Assembly (NCBI GenBank): GCA_965153455.1
Contig: OZ234501.1
Coordinates: 8,556,001-8,620,000, forward strand
Reading direction: 5' to 3'
From: Sphagnum compactum
Taxonomy: Eukaryota > Bryophyta > Sphagnopsida > Sphagnales
DNA: 64,000 nucleotides
A model generated the notes under the pieces. That model worked only from the letters and a program-made list of their open reading frames with translations. It was not told where the DNA came from and did not search any database. Shown in pieces: positions 21,417 through 33,915 of this stretch (positions are counted from its first letter, which is position 1; the number at the start of each line of letters is the position of its first letter). Both the position numbers and the translations under genes were made by a program.

Positions 21417-24400
21417 ATGGTCTAAGGTTTTTATAGCAATTTGAGTTTGAACAAAGAAAGTGGGAGCACATCAAACAAGTGCATTGTCACATGTTTTTTT
21501 TGGATTTGCTTTTGAATGTTATCTCGAAACATTGTGAAGGAAGATTCTTTGTATTGCTACTTCCTTTTACACCTTTACTCAACTATGACAAATGCATCAA
21601 AGTTCAACCTCCAAGAAGGTGAGAAATCTTTCAATGAGCAAATTTATATTGTCTCTATTACGTCTTGTGTTTTGGATCTTTGGTCTTGTCTTTTTTCCTA
21701 TCACCAATCTCAAGGTGTTATATGCAATTGTCACAAGTTTTTTTTCAATTTACTTGATGTTGGTGTTTTGCTTCACTATTACTAATCTCAAACTTGGTTA
21801 TTTGCAAACTAGAATCTCACACCATTGCTTTCTAATTGGGCTAGTTTTTTTTATCCTATTTTTTTTTTTTTTTTCATTTTGTTGTTGATGTGCATTGTCA
21901 TCACTTGTGGATGTCAAAGCAAAGAATAATCAATCTTTTAATTTGAATAATAATCAAATCATGTGATGCATAGTTTTCCATAGTGAGACAATTTAATTCA
22001 AAGATTTTGGCCTTGCACACAAGATCCCACAAAGGCTTCATTGCTTACCACAAGGCTAATGGCATAATGATTACAAAAAAACATCTGGAGTATCGTCATT
22101 TTTTTTCACCTTGAAGGTAAGATAAAAAGATGTAAATGTTCACCCCTAAAGTCCTCTTGAGCAAGAACCAACTAAAAAATAACATTATGTAACCCCAAAT
22201 GCCATCTTTGAATTTTTTTCTTTTACAAATCCTTTCTCCGAAGACCATGAGATGTAAAAAAGGTTGGAGGAGGGTACCATGTTATTTGTGGTCAAAGGTT
22301 TTTCACCATTAAGGATTATTGAGTTTATTTGGTTCCACAAATTGACATAATAATTGTGTTCAAGGGTGATGTTCCCATCCAAGAAGGTCTTGACCAAATA
22401 AGTTTTTCCTACATTGGTGAATAAGACCTTGGCAAAATTTGTGCAACCTACCTAGACTAATGTTTGTCAACCATATCCTTACTTTTGATCTTTGGATGTC
22501 AAAATGGGTTCAAAATGTTTTTGTAGGTATTGTTAATATATTTGTTCAACAATTGGTCACTTTGAGTTGTTTGAAACAAGTGATATGAGTCATGATGGTT
22601 ATTATGGCATGCACTATCAAAAGTTTGCCAATATGCATTTACATTTACAAATGTATGATATGACCAAAAAAATCCAACAAAGGGAGACAAATATCAAACA
22701 TAGTTTGCATAGATTTTGATTTGAGCCTTCTCAAATTGAACACCCGGCTAAAAACAAGCTATGTTTTTATATTGTAGTGTTATGTGGTTTGTGGTTTGTC
22801 GAGTTACATATACTTGTTATTTTGTCAAAACCTTCAAATGTTGGATGGAACTTATCAAATTTGTTATGCAATCAAAGTTTTGCATTGTGGAATTAGAAAA
22901 TTTTCATACAATGCAAGAATAATGAACAACAACATTTAAGAAACAATAACATCTTATATGACAACACAATGTGCATTTGAAAAGTAAGTGACAATGGTAT
23001 TTTTTTCATGACTTAACATCTATAGGACAACTAACCACGAGTTTTTGGTGGATTTTGATGTTTAAGGTTTCTATTGTAATAAATTTTCTTGAGCCTCCTC
23101 AACTAAGTTTTCATGGTTGAAATTTGGTGGTTGATTTTCAACTCCATGTTAGCCCCATGCATGGTTATTTTGTTGTGATTTACTAATAATTGATTTGTGT
23201 TGGATTTTGTTGTGTAGCTTTTTTTTTGTGGTGGCTTCTTATGATATGATCAATGGGGTTTATTTTTTCCAATGCCTTTATACGAGGTTACAACATGGTG
23301 CCATTTGATTCATTTTCTTTCATTTTGGTCATGTGAAAATTTATTGAACTCTAAACATTTTAACCTTCTAAATGCTTGTGAAATAAAATCAGAATTTAGA
23401 GAAAATTTTGATAGTGAATTTCAAGATGAGGTTTAAGAAGAATAATTTTCAAACCTTTGTGATGTTCTTCATTTCACCAAGGTGAACAAAGATCTTGCAC
23501 ATATCAAAATTTTGAATGTCGATTGAAACTAAAGGCATTTAAATTTGTAGTCCCCCAATACATTTGGAGCAATATGAAACTTAGCCTTTTTCAGTTTTTC
23601 GGGTGAGTTGTTTTGTTGTGAGGTCATCAAAAGAAAGTTCATGGCAAAGAGGCTTTGGTGTGTTGTGGGAAAGTTAATTGCAAAGAGGATTTAATCTATA
23701 ATTAAATTACAAATACATGGCCATGAATGTTTTAATAATCATCATAACTTAATCAAGATAAGTTTTTTGCTTGAAAACCACCCCATTTAATCAATTGAAC
23801 TTCTTTCAAAATTTTAACAGAAAGAATCACTATTTGAATTTATTAAACCCTTGTACCTAGACAATTTTTAAAATTTGCAAAAGATGAAAAAGTTGGGCTT
23901 TGTTGATTCCTTTTGTAAATTAAGAAAAGGTTAATACATGGAACCAATGACTTTTCAAAGAACTACCCAACATTCATAAGAACATGAAATAAAGAAAATA
24001 TTCAAGTTGTTTTTTTTTCATAATTATATTTAAAAACATAAAAATGTAAAATATTAGTTGTAAAAAAAAAATGTTGCAATGTTATACCTTACATTAATGT
24101 CAAACATATTGATGTTAATTTTTATCTTCAATGTTCATGGAGGATTATATGGTGTTGTTAGTACACTTTCACCATAAAAAGACTTAAGTTGTTATGGGAA
24201 GTTAGAACTTTGCATTAAGCAAATAGGCTACTAGATTGAACTTTATAGTTGAATTATGATGGTTGAACATTGATTTCACCATTAAACCTTGCTAAATCAT
24301 AATGTTATAACCTGCTTAACTATAGTTATGTTTATCTTATCCACTATGATTGTAACACATGTCTTTATGGGTCAAACATTTAAATAAGGCATACAAAATG

Positions 24401-24610
24401 CCATGGTAGGTGAAAACTAAGAACTCACTCATTCAAAGTTCAAACCAAATTTTTATTTTCCTTTCAAAATAATAATACCTCTTTTGATTTTGGCTATCTC
24501 TTGTTTCCCACATGGTTATGATATATTCCAACCTAACAACCATGGATCATGCAAAGTGAAGTCCCATTTGAGTTGCCCAAAATCATACCTCTAAAATATG
24601 GAATGATAAT
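21417..24610. other. AT-rich stretch without a supported gene
   Basis: About 3.2 kb of T-rich DNA dense in stops. A minus-strand frame at 22185-22397 (70 codons) has an ordinary amino-acid mix but no family signature. Long decay of transposons is the likeliest origin; no terminal repeats were found. Confidence 0.5.
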
Positions 24611-24612
24611 AA

Positions 24613-24813
24613 TGGTACATTCACACTTGATGTTAAGTCAGTGTTGTATGAAAATCTAGGTGACACCTAATGTTAAATGGGTGATAGCTTAATGTCAAGT
24701 GAATGTTAACTTAACGTAAAATGTTCAAGGTAAGTAGGTGTAAGTCCTAAATGACTAGCATGGTGTTAGGGGACTCAACACTAGAGTCCCTAACACCAAG
24801 TGTGAATGCACCT
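24613..24813. mobile_element. MITE family H1, full copy
   Basis: The ends are inverted repeats: GGTACATTCACACTTGATGT at the left and the complement of GGTGCATTCACACTTGGTGT at the right. About 200 bp long with no coding capacity. GG...CC ends and TTA after the right end suggest a Tourist/PIF-Harbinger-like MITE, though the left flank reads AAT, so the target duplication is not confirmed. A second copy is at 47075-47242. Confidence 0.8.
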
Positions 24814-24829
24814 TAATGCAGATTGTGAT

Positions 24830-25080
24830 TTCCTAACTCAACTACCGAGTGTTTGTAACAAGCACAGTGGGAATGGGGCCTGAGCAAAGGGACGGAAAGT
24901 TGAGATGTGGCCACTTTCTATACATGTAGGGTAAGGCCCGGGGAAAGGCCATACCAGAATAAAGAGGGCTTTACATATAACGGAGGTCCTATTAACATAA
25001 CCTGAGGTCCTATTGACAGGAATCTTCGTCCACATGAGGCACAACATGAACCATTTGGAGGCTCATTACACATGGAGAAA
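24830..25080. other. GC-richer patch, possible organelle-derived DNA (1)
   Basis: Clearly higher GC than its flanks, with words such as GGTAAGGCCCGGGGAAAGGCC and a near-duplication (GAGGTCCTATTAACA and GAGGTCCTATTGACA). No gene is recognised. The texture resembles plant mitochondrial intergenic DNA; this is inference from composition only. Confidence 0.3.
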
Positions 25081-25389
25081 GGTCCTTATGATTCCTAAGG
25101 TGCCTCCATACATACATCCATACATATTGTCTAATTTTTCATATTTATGGGTGGGGAATTGGGATGGGTGAATAAGGGAATAATTGAGAAGGTATCTTGG
25201 TTGGTACTTGGTACCAATTTTGGCAAGCTCTTAACCTCATGTGCCAATTACGATACTAAAATTTATTTTCATTTTTATTTGAAGGTTCTCTAGGGGTGGG
25301 TTTGAGCCCAGTTTTTCAAAATTTTAAACCTTGCAGTCTCAATTTTTGACAATTTTTTTCAAATTCAAGACACTCCCCAAGGTTGGATC

Positions 25390-25640
25390 CGTGTACACAT
25401 TACACACAAAGGTTGAAAATTGTTTAAGAACTACTCGATGTTCTTTAATTCTGAGAATTTTCAATAACACAAAACCAAAGATTCTTTGATTCTGAAATAA
25501 CACGAAACCCAAAGGTTCTTTGATTTTGAAATTTTCCAATAACACAAAATCTAAATGTTCTTTTGATTTTGAGGTTCTTTTATTCTGAAATGAGAACTAA
25601 CGGTTCTTGACAAAGTGAAAGAACCACACATTGCGAGTCT
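25390..25640. repeat. GGTTCTTTGATTCTG degenerate repeat cluster
   Basis: Several copies of GGTTCTTTGATT(C/T)TGAAAT about 45-60 bases apart, related to the arrays at 7515-7705 and 37620-37900. Confidence 0.6.
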
Positions 25641-25689
25641 CAACTCTAGACTTTGTTGTTCCTAGGCAAGAATTATATATCTGCACCTT

Positions 25690-26160
25690 TGCAGGCAAGT
25701 TACAAAAAGGAAGCAATCTCCGTAGTCCGCCACAAATTTGAACCTCTAGGTATAGGGAAAGCCCCACGGTGAGGGCGTTCGCAATATAAGGTGCCTAGGA
25801 TGACACGAAGCCAAGTGTGGCTCCGCATTTTCAGAATGTCCGTCCCTCACTCATGGGCTTTACCCATCATAAAAGCACAAGGTGAAAGTCATCCGGCCAA
25901 ACATATGTAGTTCATATAAAGGGGCGTGGTTCCTACTCCTAAAGAGTGCAAAGGATCTTACACCTATAAACGGGCAGGCATTATATCTTTATGCCTACGT
26001 ACTTGTAGGCATAAGATCCCTCCTCTTTCCTCGGAGGGATATTTACGAATCGAGGAATGCCGTGAGCGGAGGGCATTCTTTAATTCGAAGCCTTGATGCC
26101 AAGGGTGGTCACCTGAGGCCTACAGCTGAAAATTTAAGAAAACAACATAGGATTGTGTAA
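25690..26160. other. GC-richer patch, possible organelle-derived DNA (2)
   Basis: Balanced composition in an AT-rich setting, with sharp edges. A 92-codon plus-strand frame (25882-26160) is not recognised. An inverted repeat occurs near 25988-26012 (TTATGCCTACGTACTTGTAGGCATAA). The patch could be a nuclear copy of mitochondrial or plastid intergenic sequence; I recognise no organelle gene in it. Confidence 0.3.
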
Positions 26161-26754
26161 CTTGGGGCTTTTTAAATTTCAGTGACGAGTAATTGCAACT
26201 GGTTTTAGGGGGATTTTTTTGGAATCCTTCATATGGTCGTCCATGGACCATTCCAAAGACAATTTCAAAAATAATTACCTTATTTTCAAGCCTAACTATT
26301 TTATTTCTTTCTTAATAACTACTTCCTTTTTTATGAACTTTTTTAATAAGTATCTCCAACCTTACTTAATAATTACCTTCATTTTATAACTACCTCACTC
26401 TTTTTCTTTATCCACCAACATGGATATGAAATTTAAATTAATTTTGACATTGACATAAATAATAATGAATTTGTTGAAAATCATAATAAGAAAAAATAAA
26501 ATAGTTGATCATCGCTGGTAGTACGCAGCAAACGTGGTGTTCAAATTAAGAGCTAAAGGAACAGAAGGCCTGAGATACCCATTTCCAAATAATTTAAGTG
26601 CATAATTTTTGAGGATTTGTTTTTTGGGTCACTGAGGTCAATTAGGTTGTATGAGCACTGGTTGGAACTTGGGAGAACAAATACAGTAAAGGCATGCCAT
26701 TTGAAAAACTCAAACTAACAACAATCCTACATACTCGCTACTCGCTTGGGACAA

Positions 26755-27034
26755 TAGAGATATTCATAAAGTCACCCTGTCTTCACCCTCTCTTTGGGCC
26801 TCCTTTCACCCCCTAACACCTCTTTTAGTGGTATCTGCAAAGTAAGGAAATTTTATTAAAACTCAGTATGAAATGCTGAAACTCAATACGAAATACTAAA
26901 TCTCAGCATTTAATGCACAAGGGTCGAGAGGATTTTATAGCAGCTGTACAGATAGGAGCAGTGAAAATCTATGTAGCAGCGGAGGAGGCGCTCAGGAAAA
27001 AATGAAAGACAGGGTGAAACTCAAGAAACCATCC
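26755..27034 (+). mobile_element. MITE family M, form A, copy 2 (3' truncated)
   Basis: Begins TAGAGATATTCATAAAGTCA and carries the complete family core through CAGGGTGAAACTCAAGAAACCATC. It then stops short of the form-A right end. Confidence 0.8.
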
Positions 27035-28680
27035 AACAACAACAAGCGTGGGCACATTATGGACAAGCCATACTTGATGCTGTTGGGAGCAACTGGAGAC
27101 TGGCAGAGTTAACTTATAGACAGATCTGGTTGGTAAGGGACAACTTGCTCTTTGGGAAGATGAAGATTTCAATGACACTGAATGCTTCTTTGATGATCAT
27201 GCTCTTGAGAGAGATCCAAGTAGACACAAGATGAACTACTCCATTTGTTTTTTTTGTCACCAAAAGCGGTGAGAACGAACAACTTGAAGATGTATGTTGG
27301 GTGCTTAGTTACATGTTCTTTGTCTTTGCATAAGGATATCAAGCACAATGCTCCCTTCCTCTTTTCTCTTCTTATTTGTAAAGACCTTTGCCCTGCTTTT
27401 TTTAAATGGCATCTTGTGGGCTTTATACAAAACACATAACTTCTTCCCTCTTGCAACTTGGGAGGAAGTTTTTTGTTTTTGACTAGGAAAGTCTAGTTTG
27501 GTCAAGAATTATGAAATTCTTTTTGATTCTTTCATTCCTTACCATTTCTTTTCCAGATTTCTTGGTTCCAAGGACCCTACATGTAGAGCACTCAAACAAT
27601 TTTCCAATGTATATTTGATGGGTACCTTATATCCATTGATATCCCTCTTAAAAAAGAAGAGTGATCTTTGGACTCTTACTTAAGACTTGGAATGAAATTG
27701 TGCCTCCTTATAAGGGCAAGATACCTCTCACTTTTAAGGAGTAGGTGCAAGAACCCTCCCTTTCCTATGCCTCATCATCTACGTATAGTTCAGGATAATG
27801 TTTGCCTTGTGCTTTATGATGAGTAAAGCCGATGGGTAGGTGACATTCCCAAACTAGATGTGGTTTTTATTCTTATTCTTCCATTCTTTTTTTTCTCTTC
27901 GAAAATTTATTCTAAAATAATTTTTTTGGGGGAATATTTACTTGCTTGCATGCCATGATATATGTCTTAAGAGGTATCATCTATTTGTTAGTAAATAGTT
28001 TAAATATTATATCTATGATCAAAATATTGCTCCAATTTTTAACTAATCAAACCATCTTTTTCATCCATTTTCAAATGGGTGTAGACCAAGGGGGAGAACT
28101 CTTTTTCGAATTGGAAAACTACATCCGTAAATGTAAAGTCATATAATAATAATTGGTTATACAATTGGGTCATATTTATTGTCAAAATCATTGTATAGTT
28201 AATATCATATACTCATTAATCCCAATTATTATTATTATTTAAAAAAAAGATATGTACAAGGGGATTAAGGTATTAATCGTTAACAAGGCTTATTCATGGT
28301 TGGAGTATCACTTTCAGGGAAAAAAACTCCATGATTTTTTTTTTCACTATCTACCAAAAATAAAATTTGCACACAACAAATTTAAGTGAAACAATTTAGA
28401 CTATCAAAATCAAGATAATTCCTATGGTGCCATGGCAATTTTTCACATATATGCATTGTTGTGCATCAATACTTTGGTTCAAAATAAAAAATGATTAAAA
28501 TGCATAATAAGTTATATGGATAATTTGAGATTTTTCGCATGATTATTTCTTATCAATTTTACCTGCATTTGAGGTTACAAATTTCAAACCAAATTAATAT
28601 GAACAATCAATCAAATGGGAAAATAATAATCCTTTTCCTTGTAGTCCCAAAAAATGAACTATGTAATTTTCAAAATCCTT
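27035..28680. other. No complete gene; possible coding remnant at 27040-27240
   Basis: At 27040-27240 the plus strand reads codon-like sequence in two successive frames (AWAHYGQAILDAVGSNWRLA, then EDEDFNDTECFFDDHALERD). That suggests a frameshifted coding fragment of unknown family. The rest is AT-rich with no support for a gene. Confidence 0.3.
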
Positions 28681-28687
28681 GTATAGG

Positions 28688-28855
28688 GAACCCAAGGGTG
28701 ATGGCTCAATGGTTTAGCAACTAGTCCTTGTCTAAGACCTTGAGAACTCAAGAAAAAGTTATGGAATCAAGTCCATTGTTTTGTAGCTAAAAGTCTTGTC
28801 AGCCTTCTGCCATTGAACTCCATCTAAGATGTTAAGGACTTGTAGGTTGGGTCTA
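28688..28855 (+). mobile_element. tRNA-derived SINE-like element, copy 2
   Basis: Box A-like ATGGCTCAATGGT at 28701-28713 and a weak box B-like GGAATCAAGTCC at 28763-28774, with the same block order as 3903-4085. It is more diverged than copy 1 and followed by an A-rich tail (GGAAAAATAAAATAAAATAG at about 28870). Confidence 0.55.
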
Positions 28856-28889
28856 TTATTGTGTTTTTAAGGAAAAATAAAATAAAATA

Positions 28890-31640
28890 GTATGATTTAT
28901 AATTTAATCAAATGCATCCAATGATTTTTTTAAAACATAGATATAACTTTTTAATTCATCAAAATAATGAAAGAAATCACGTTACATAATGCATTTTTTT
29001 ATTCCTTTAAAAAAAGCTTACAATTATGACAACTAGAATAATTATTTAAAGAATTCAAAAAAAAAATTTATCAAATCTATTTGTAGAAAATTTTATTAAT
29101 TTAATTATAGACATACAATGATTCAATATAATTGTAATGCAATAAGTGTTATAAAAACCCAAAGTTAGGCCATATAATTTTTTTTATTAGACAATTCTTT
29201 TGAAAAGGTCCCAAGTATGAATAAGCCCAATAGGTTCAATTAAACTTTTGTGACCCAAAATTTGGAAAGGTTTTAAAACATTCTTAAGGTTTTGAGGACA
29301 ATTTCAATTTTTTGGGGGAAAGGTGGGGAAGTATCATCATGAATAGGTTGGGGAAGTTTTTAAAATGAATTTGACAACATTGTTTATGAAAGGGTTCGTA
29401 ATGATGTGAGTTCATCTTTATGATTGTGTTTATGCTCAATGTTTGTTTTCTTGTTATATGTGAACCCATGGACAAATTGTGAATATAGGTCATGATTTTT
29501 ATAGTTTCAACTAAATTCAAAATTCAAAAAAAAATATGATACCAGAATCCAATGCAAATAAACTTTTTATTTTCAGTTTAAAGTTAATTAAATATGTGAA
29601 TAGTAAAAACTTAGGTCATAGAGTATCTTGTCCTGTTTTCACACTAGGTTTTCCTATTTTTGTGCCTTATAGAACCTCCTTCTTTTTATGTTTATCTATA
29701 TGTTATATGTCGATTATTACATGAAAGCTATGATAAGCAATATAAGTATGATAATTTAGTTCCACTAACATACAACAATTGCATAACTAAATGGTGATCA
29801 ATGAATTGATATTTATTCTTGATTGACATAAAAAATTGAGATTAGAATGAAAATTTTAAATAATATGTTAATTTTGTTGTTTTTGACAATTCATGTATGC
29901 ATATCATGGTAGGGTTGAATTTGTTTAAGGTCTACCAAAATCTTGTCATATCGTCATCTTTCTTTGTCTTTTTTATCTAGTAAAGACACATTTATGGATG
30001 ATTATGATGGAATCTATAATTGTAATGATTTAAAATATAATCCTTTAAAAAAATTTGACAACTTTTGACTCATTATTTTTTATGGGAATCAAAATATAGG
30101 ATAAAAAAGGATTGCATTAAGGACTAGGCCCTTTTCCTTTTGTGGTACATTTTAAAATATTTTCACATGATAAGAGATAATTAATGGTTAATTCAAAATA
30201 ACTAGATTAATAAATAATTCAAATACAATACATTTCATATTTTCCAACACACCAATTTTATTTTTTTTGAAGACCCAATATTAAATGCCACACATCTCGA
30301 CAACATCTTCAACACATATCTATTATACATTACATTACGGTTACATTTGTGAGCATCCTAGATGAACACCCAAATAACATAAGTTATTCATGTGTGTAGC
30401 TAAGTTGGAGTTTTTTTTTTACAAGGGATATTATTAAAAATAATGCACATGTTAATAAATGAGATTAACTCTCAACAATTCACATCTAATTCAAATTAGG
30501 GCCAAAAAAAAACTAACAAAGCATATTGTTTGTTGTAATTTATTTTCCTCCACAAATTCATTTTAATTTTTTTGCACAAATTATTTAAATGAAATTAAAA
30601 AAATCCTTGTCCATGTGATGATGATAAGGCAAGGATTCCTAGTGTGAAAATCTAAAGATTGTTCATAGAAACCCCCCAAACATAACCCTCTTGTATTCAA
30701 GTTGTGTCAAATTTTAACACATGGTGTCCCCCAAATTTTTTTCAATCATGCTTTGGAGTCTCAAAACTTCAAAAGCGAGACTCCCCAAGCACGGAATGAT
30801 GATATAACCCTCAAACACAAAAGATCATGAACCATGTACCATTGTCATGCTAAACAAGTTCTTTGACAACTCCAAATCCTATTTACAATTTAAAACCCAA
30901 CTTACTATAAATCTACCTCCAACTCGCCTACACAATTAAACTTAAAACTCCCAATATTTGTAACAAATGATGAAGGATGATTGAAAACACCAATAATAAC
31001 TAATAAGCTATCATAGTAGGTAAAAATGTTCAAAAAAAGGTTGAGCATATATTTTTTGTGGCAAATTTTTGCACCTTGGTGAAGTTTTTAAAAAAAAAAA
31101 CTACTCAAAAAAGAATGACTAGTTTTCTGAATGTTTTTGATGAATGTTTATTAGCAATCATTTGAAATTTTCATTTAAAAACTCACCATACTTTGACCTA
31201 GGTACTAACCTAGGAGTTAGGATGCCAAAATGTAACACAACTCCTGAAAATGGCTGGATGCATTGTAGATTTCATTGTCATTCCAAAGGGTACACTCCTC
31301 CATTGGGATTTTAGCTGCAATTTGAAGACTAGGCGGGTGAGGTGAGGGCTTAGTGGGTATAGGGGTTTAGGGTTTAACAAACCCATACACAATACTTTGG
31401 ATGAAGTACATCCTTGAAGTAGTGTGGAACGGAGTTTGGATCTGTGAATATGCACAGGTCGCAGTGACTTCCAGAAGGTGGCACTAAAAAAAAAATGATT
31501 GCTTTTGATTGGTCCATGTGGTGGAATTTTAATAGTCTTTCTCTTTATACCATTCATTTTTCCATTTTTGTGAGTGGGGATGGGGGAAATAATTAACACT
31601 CTACGTTGGATGGATGGTAAGTGGTCAGGAGACAGTTTTC
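28890..31640. other. AT-rich stretch without a supported gene
   Basis: Long A and T runs throughout. A minus-strand frame of 129 codons (31599-31210) lies in less biased DNA but shows no family features. A plus-strand frame near 29536-29724 is AT-driven. Confidence 0.5.
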
Positions 31641-31649
31641 TGTTGGGTT

Positions 31650-31790
31650 CCAGTTCACTAGTTAACCATGGTAGTTAGCTCAGTTGCTTTTTTTTTTTAC
31701 TACCTACCTACTAACAACTGACTAGCAGGTTGTTAGTAGGTAGGTAGTAAGAATAGCCCTTACCTATCCATAAACCATCTACTTACCGAG
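31650..31790. repeat. Foldback repeat with GTAGGTAGG blocks, copy 2
   Basis: TTAACCATGGTAGTTAGCTC, then CTACCTACCTACTAACAA and its near-perfect inverse GTTGTTAGTAGGTAGGTAG. It is the same family as 7860-8060, in the opposite orientation. Confidence 0.65.
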
Positions 31791-31801
31791 AAGAAGCTTC
31801 T

Positions 31802-31820
31802 GATGGGATTTGAACCCATC
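31802..31820 (-). other. Isolated tRNA T-arm-like hairpin
   Basis: The minus strand reads GATGGGTTCAAATCCCATC: a perfect 6-bp stem with the 7-base loop TTCAAAT, as in a tRNA T-arm and box B promoter. The upstream sequence does not fold into a complete tRNA, so this is probably a decayed tRNA gene or the head of a tRNA-derived SINE. Confidence 0.5.
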
Positions 31821-32066
31821 ACATCAAGGAAGTAAAGATTTAGTTATCATCACTAGCTTATTTCTTAATGGTTTGAAACAACAAAATTTGATTCTAGATT
31901 TATCTTTTTACTCTAAAAATTTATTAGTTAAACCCTACAACAAAATTGTATAGGGCTCATTTGGGAGGGGTTGTATCTAGCATCTTCCTATATTGGGAAT
32001 ATGGATGGAGATGCTCTTCAAGGGCTCAAAGTGGAAAGTGAGAAAAAATATGCACTTTCATGCTAC

Positions 32067-32090
32067 CATCCATCCATCCATCCATCCATG
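32067..32090. repeat. (CCAT)n microsatellite
   Basis: Five to six tandem CCAT units. Confidence 0.9.
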
Positions 32091-32344
32091 ATGCAATGTT
32101 GAGCATGAAATAGGTTTTTTAAAGATTCTTATTCCCAAAACAATTAGAAAAATTCCTTTGCCTTAAATCATTGGGATGGGATGATGGAGTGGGGATGATG
32201 GCGTGAGATCTGACAATATGCAGAACTCAGAAAAAGGGCATATTTGTAGGCATCTTTAGAGTGAAATTAATACACCCAAAAAAGCTATATTTTGACATGT
32301 TACATATAACTGGCCTCCCTCTTCCACCTCCTAACCCATCAATG

Positions 32345-33888
32345 CGGCCCCTAAACTGAAACGCCTCAAGAGATCAATGTGGAAAATCATCGTGGAAGCC
32401 TGGCTTAATGCGAGACTTGGACTGAGCAAATCAGATCCATCCTCTCCAGCCGAAATTCTTAGGCAGCCAATTTTTGGCAATCCGTCCATCCTCAATTCGA
32501 AAGGCATCCCGCTCGGGGTAGGGGGCCTGAGAGAAGGAAGTTCCTTCGCGAAGGCCGAATATACTCGAGTCAAGGATTTCTGGAATGAAAAGACCAGAGG
32601 GTGGAAAAGTTTCACAGGCCTTGGCATGAGCTATCATCTTTCCAACAGGGAATGCAGGGAGCTGATTACGAACATTATTCCCTGGCGCCCGGATGAACAC
32701 GAAAACCACACTCGGATTGGCGACTGGATCGCCAACCCAACTCCCCCAACAAGCTGCCCGCTTGACTGGGTTTATTTGGTCCTCGCTAAGGATGGTGAAA
32801 CCGCCACGGTGCTCGAATTCCAAAGGACCACGCCCAGTGGGCGCATCCAGCTGACGACCAACCAGGCGCTCAGGATTTCCACTGCCAATTACGAGCCTGT
32901 CAGGGTGCTCTCTCAGGAAAACCCCAGGGCAATGTTCAAGGTTGCCAGGGTCCCTCCAGCACTGGGGAAAAAGGCTCTCATCTACTGGATCTACGACATC
33001 GGTTTCATTCAAAACCTACCCTGGGATCCGGGGGAATGGCACTGGTTGCCTAACCCTCCCCTGGGCGACGCCCCCTTTTTTGGGTACTCGGCAAAAAGGG
33101 GCTACACCAACATACGCAAATCCATGCAAACATCGAGCATGGCTATCTTCCTCAATAACCTCAACCTGATAAACACATCCACGGCCCAATTGACGGCCAG
33201 AATCTGGCATAACGCACGCCCACGAAAGGTGGGCACGCTCATCTGGCAAATTCTCAACAGAGGCTTCCCGGTCGGGACCTGGCTGCAAACGATGGGTCTT
33301 CCCTCGCTCTGCAAGGTGTGCGACGACAACAAGGAGGAATCTCCTCAGCACTGTCTCCTGGAGTGCCCCATGGCGCAATGCGCCTGGGAAGCCTACAAAT
33401 GTATCTGGTCGAAATGGCAAGCTCCTCATGATCTGGAAATCACGTGGCCTTTCGCGCTCCTGGGGGAAGCGGTGATCGAACAAGAAGATGACCCCCCTGG
33501 GCTCTTCGCTTACCACACCGGCGGCTTCACCTATCCTAGACAACCTTTAGACATATTGCGTAGCTTCATTGTTTATCGCCTCTGGACTGAGAGATGCAGA
33601 AAGCACTTTGATGATAAGTATTCCCTCAAAGCGACCCTCACCCAAGCCTGGGTGGCTACTGTTGAGTTTTGGTATGGCTTCTTGGAAAGCTATTAGATCT
33701 CAGCGGTTCACCAAAGATCAGGACACTCAAACTAGCATCGAGTTTATCTTTAGAAAAGAATGGCTCCACAGGAGCATCATGGGGACGGACAATGCCACCA
33801 TCCGGTGGCATTTCCTCCCCCCCTTGTATTTCCTCCCCTTAATTAATGTTTGATGGGGCTGCTGCCTCCCTCCCCGCCTGGGGGTTCT
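32345..33888 (+). mobile_element. 5'-truncated LINE insertion with 16-bp target duplication
   Basis: The GC-rich insert is flanked by identical 16-bp direct repeats TCCTAACCCATCAATG at 32329-32344 and 33889-33904, the hallmark of target-primed reverse transcription. It carries the C-terminal part of a LINE polyprotein, open to a stop at 33696, then about 190 bp of 3' UTR. There is no poly(A) tail: the 3' end is CT/GGG-rich. The perfect duplication and undamaged reading frame imply a recent insertion. Confidence 0.95.
32377..33696 (+). CDS. LINE polyprotein C-terminal fragment (zf-RVT type)
   Basis: 439 codons from the first ATG, and open in frame back to the insertion edge at 32345 with no start codon, so this is the tail of a larger ORF2-type protein whose endonuclease and RT catalytic core were lost by 5' truncation. 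Residues about 271-345 match the zf-RVT zinc-binding region found after plant LINE reverse transcriptases: RKVGTLIWQILNRGFPVGTW, then C312-X2-C315, H325, C326 and C330. The last 50 residues (FIVYRLWTERCRKHF) are typical of LINE C-termini. There are no stops or frameshifts. Codon usage is much more GC-rich than the surroundings. It is probably not expressed as a working protein. Confidence 0.9.
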   Translation: MWKIIVEAWLNARLGLSKSDPSSPAEILRQPIFGNPSILNSKGIPLGVGGLREGSSFAKAEYTRVKDFWNEKTRGWKSFTGLGMSYHLSNRECRELITNIIPWRPDEHENHTRIGDWIANPTPPTSCPLDWVYLVLAKDGETATVLEFQRTTPSGRIQLTTNQALRISTANYEPVRVLSQENPRAMFKVARVPPALGKKALIYWIYDIGFIQNLPWDPGEWHWLPNPPLGDAPFFGYSAKRGYTNIRKSMQTSSMAIFLNNLNLINTSTAQLTARIWHNARPRKVGTLIWQILNRGFPVGTWLQTMGLPSLCKVCDDNKEESPQHCLLECPMAQCAWEAYKCIWSKWQAPHDLEITWPFALLGEAVIEQEDDPPGLFAYHTGGFTYPRQPLDILRSFIVYRLWTERCRKHFDDKYSLKATLTQAWVATVEFWYGFLESY

Positions 33889-33915
33889 TCCTAACCCATC
33901 AATGGGTGAGCCTAT

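Noticed and set aside
22185-22690. Possible transposase remnant on the minus strand
   Set aside because: Amino-acid mix is ordinary but no catalytic or zinc-finger motif could be identified.
31780-31875. Complete tRNA gene around the T-arm hairpin
   Set aside because: Acceptor, D and anticodon arms do not pair acceptably and the total length is too short.
32431-33543. Minus-strand open frames of 175-193 codons
   Set aside because: Antisense shadows of the GC-rich LINE frame, which carries the recognisable zinc-binding motif on the plus strand.
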